64,000 nucleotides of DNA from Ornithinibacillus sp. 4-3 (GTDB taxonomy: Bacteria > Bacillota > Bacilli > Bacillales > Amphibacillaceae), in the NCBI RefSeq assembly GCF_040958695.1, contig NZ_CP162599.1, positions 3,196,001 through 3,260,000 on the forward strand, given 5' to 3'. The stretch's first letter is position 1, and every line of letters starts with the position of its first letter. Made by a program: the position numbers and the translations under genes. Shown here in pieces: positions 62,611 through 64,000 of this stretch. The notes under the pieces are model-generated. The model was not told the origin of the DNA. It saw only the letters and a program-made list of their open reading frames with translations, and made no database searches.

Positions 62611-64000
62611 TTAATTCTTTGGTTCCACACCATCCGGAATTGGACAAGTATATGGATTTTGCTTTCTAAACAAATCAAACTCTTGCTTCACTGTAGCTAA
62701 TGCTTTCTCATTTTCAAACAAACGAATACCTGTTAGTGCTAGCGCTTCTGCCGCTCTCAGCATTCCTTTATTCGCAAAGTCACTTAGTCCTTGTGCTGTC
62801 ATTTGCCATGTATGTAACGCCGTACCAATGGCTGCTGTAGCAGTAGTAACCTTCGCTGTAGGAACGACCCAGCTCACATCTGATAAATCCGTTGAACCAA
62901 ATAATATTTCCTCGGATTCTACATAAGGAGCGATAAAGTCCGTTAAATATTTCCCTTCTAAATCACTTCCATCTCCTGTATAACCGAATCCTTTCATTCC
63001 TTGTATGTATCCTTGTTGCTCAGCTTCTGTCAAAGTATTCCATACATCCTTTGCAAAATCATTATCTGCTTCTGTAATTTCCACAGTTTCAGTTTTCTCT
63101 AAACTGTTATATAATATCTTTTCTAAAGCACGATTTGGAATGTACTCCGAACAAGCATTATGGAAGTTAATCGACAATTCTGTTTCTGTCATTATTGCTG
63201 CACCTTCAGCAACCTTACAAACACGTTCATAAATATGTTGCACTTGAGTACTCTTTGGAGCACGAATCATATATAATACTTCAGCTGTATCTTGAACCAC
63301 ATTCGGCGAAACCCCACCTGTATCTGTCACCGCATAATGCATGCGCGCTTCTGATGTAATATGCTCTCTTAAATAATTAGCCCCAACATTCATAATCTCT
63401 ACTGCGTCTAGTGCACTTCTTCCTAATTCAGGTGAGATTGCTGCATGAGAGGAAGTTCCTTTAAATTTAAATTTTACCTGACAATAAGCCAAGCTCGTTA
63501 GACTCATAATTCCATTTACTGAAGATGGATGCCAGGTTAACGCAGCATCTACTCCGTTAAACAAACCATCACGTACCATAAATGTTTTTCCAGATCCGCC
63601 TTCTTCTGCAGGACAACCAAAATATTTAACTGTTCCAGGTAGATTATTTTCTTGCAAGTATTTTTTTACTGCACAAGCAGCAGCAAATGCTCCTGTTCCT
63701 AATAAATTATGACCACAGGCATGTCCAGCTTTCTCTGATCTTTCATATGCTAAATTAAATGCTTCTTGATTCAATCCTGGTAATGCATCATATTCACCGA
63801 TAAATCCGATAACTGGAGAGCCGCTTCCATATGTTGCTATAAACGCTGTTTCCATATTTGCCACATTGCGCTCCACTGTAAAACCAGCTTCCTCACATTG
63901 TTTTGCTAAATAATCAGAGGATATAAATTCCGCAAATTTTGTTTCTGGATTTTCAAAAATAAACTTACTAATGTCTTTAAACTTTTCCTGATTGTCATTT
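62611..64000 (-). CDS. AbgB-like M20 amidohydrolase (partial, runs off window)
   Basis: M20 family hydrolase resembling AbgB, the B subunit of p-aminobenzoyl-glutamate hydrolase. The conserved EYDALPGLNQ, KAGHACGHNLLGTG and CPAEEGGSGK motifs with the metal-binding Cys/His and Glu residues are seen, followed by the lid-domain segment GTSSHAAISPELGRSALDAV. The frame stays open to the right edge; the peptide there (NDNQEKFKDISKFIFENPET) matches the usual M20 N-terminal helix, so the start lies just outside and only a few residues are missing. The GTG at 63876 is not the true start. It is co-transcribed with the VOC gene (17 nt apart). Confidence 0.87.
   Translation of the reverse strand, partial: NDNQEKFKDISKFIFENPETKFAEFISSDYLAKQCEEAGFTVERNVANMETAFIATYGSGSPVIGFIGEYDALPGLNQEAFNLAYERSEKAGHACGHNLLGTGAFAAACAVKKYLQENNLPGTVKYFGCPAEEGGSGKTFMVRDGLFNGVDAALTWHPSSVNGIMSLTSLAYCQVKFKFKGTSSHAAISPELGRSALDAVEIMNVGANYLREHITSEARMHYAVTDTGGVSPNVVQDTAEVLYMIRAPKSTQVQHIYERVCKVAEGAAIMTETELSINFHNACSEYIPNRALEKILYNSLEKTETVEITEADNDFAKDVWNTLTEAEQQGYIQGMKGFGYTGDGSDLEGKYLTDFIAPYVESEEILFGSTDLSDVSWVVPTAKVTTATAAIGTALHTWQMTAQGLSDFANKGMLRAAEALALTGIRLFENEKALATVKQEFDLFRKQNPYTCPIPDGVEPKN

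Noticed and set aside
1..64000. CRISPR arrays, tRNA or rRNA genes, intact insertion sequences, prophage
   Set aside because: No regularly spaced direct repeats, tRNA-like cloverleaf, rRNA sequence, complete transposase or phage gene was found.

Overview
The window is low-G+C DNA with strong GGAGG-type ribosome binding sites, lipobox-bearing lipoproteins, a SAM-I (S-box) riboswitch, a YrvL-like protein and a SLAP-domain protein. Together these point to a Bacillaceae Firmicute, probably of the Oceanobacillus/Virgibacillus type. The species cannot be named from the sequence alone.

Layout. 1-7.4 kb: a YrvL-like membrane protein, an AAA ATPase, ornithine carbamoyltransferase with a candidate ARG box, an Arr-type rifamycin ADP-ribosyltransferase, an M14 zinc carboxypeptidase with an unrecognised partner, and a TetR regulator (twin operator) with an MBL-fold hydrolase. 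7.4-15 kb: omega-aminotransferase and CoA-acylating methylmalonate/malonate-semialdehyde dehydrogenase, then a HyuA-like/DUF917 pair led by a solute-binding lipoprotein. 15-24.3 kb: two YtcJ-like amidohydrolases flanking a C45 acyltransferase/hydrolase, a P1 (S58) peptidase with an amidase, and a sodium:solute symporter sandwiched between two tiny membrane proteins. 24.5-38.8 kb: PucR regulator, DUF1028, a dihydroorotase-like amidohydrolase, a binding protein, the M81/racemase/DUF1177/AroM operon, another binding protein, a second PucR and an aromatic-acid-exporter-like protein. 39-46.3 kb: gamma-glutamyltransferase and three M20 amidohydrolases on the plus strand, then a solitary purC and a second DUF1028. 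46.5-55.5 kb: five consecutive family-5 binding lipoproteins, one preceded by a complete SAM-I riboswitch. 55.8-64 kb: cysteine-dioxygenase-like cupin, GntR/FCD regulator on a 36-bp perfect palindrome, VOC protein, FAD oxidoreductase, second M81 protein, SLAP protein, second VOC protein and an AbgB-like M20 hydrolase running off the window.

How it fits together. From about 7 kb onward the region reads as a scavenging island for modified amino acids and small peptides. Eight extracytoplasmic binding lipoproteins would capture substrates. Many intracellular C-N hydrolases (HyuA-like, amidase, M20, M81, GGT, C45, S58, amidohydrolases) would open or deacylate them. The aminotransferase/dehydrogenase pair and the cupin dioxygenase would process the released amino acids. 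No ABC permease or transporter ATPase lies in the window, so the binding proteins must share a translocator encoded elsewhere or do something else. Much of the island consists of duplicated genes: two DUF1028, M81, PucR, VOC, YtcJ-like and M20 pairs, and eight binding proteins in about four subgroups.

The strongest unexpected signals are the SAM-I riboswitch reading toward an orphan binding protein with a dispersed repeat between them, the binding-protein array without a transporter, the symporter flanked by mini-proteins, a 16-nt motif shared by two distant promoter regions, and an intergenic relic of a binding-protein gene.
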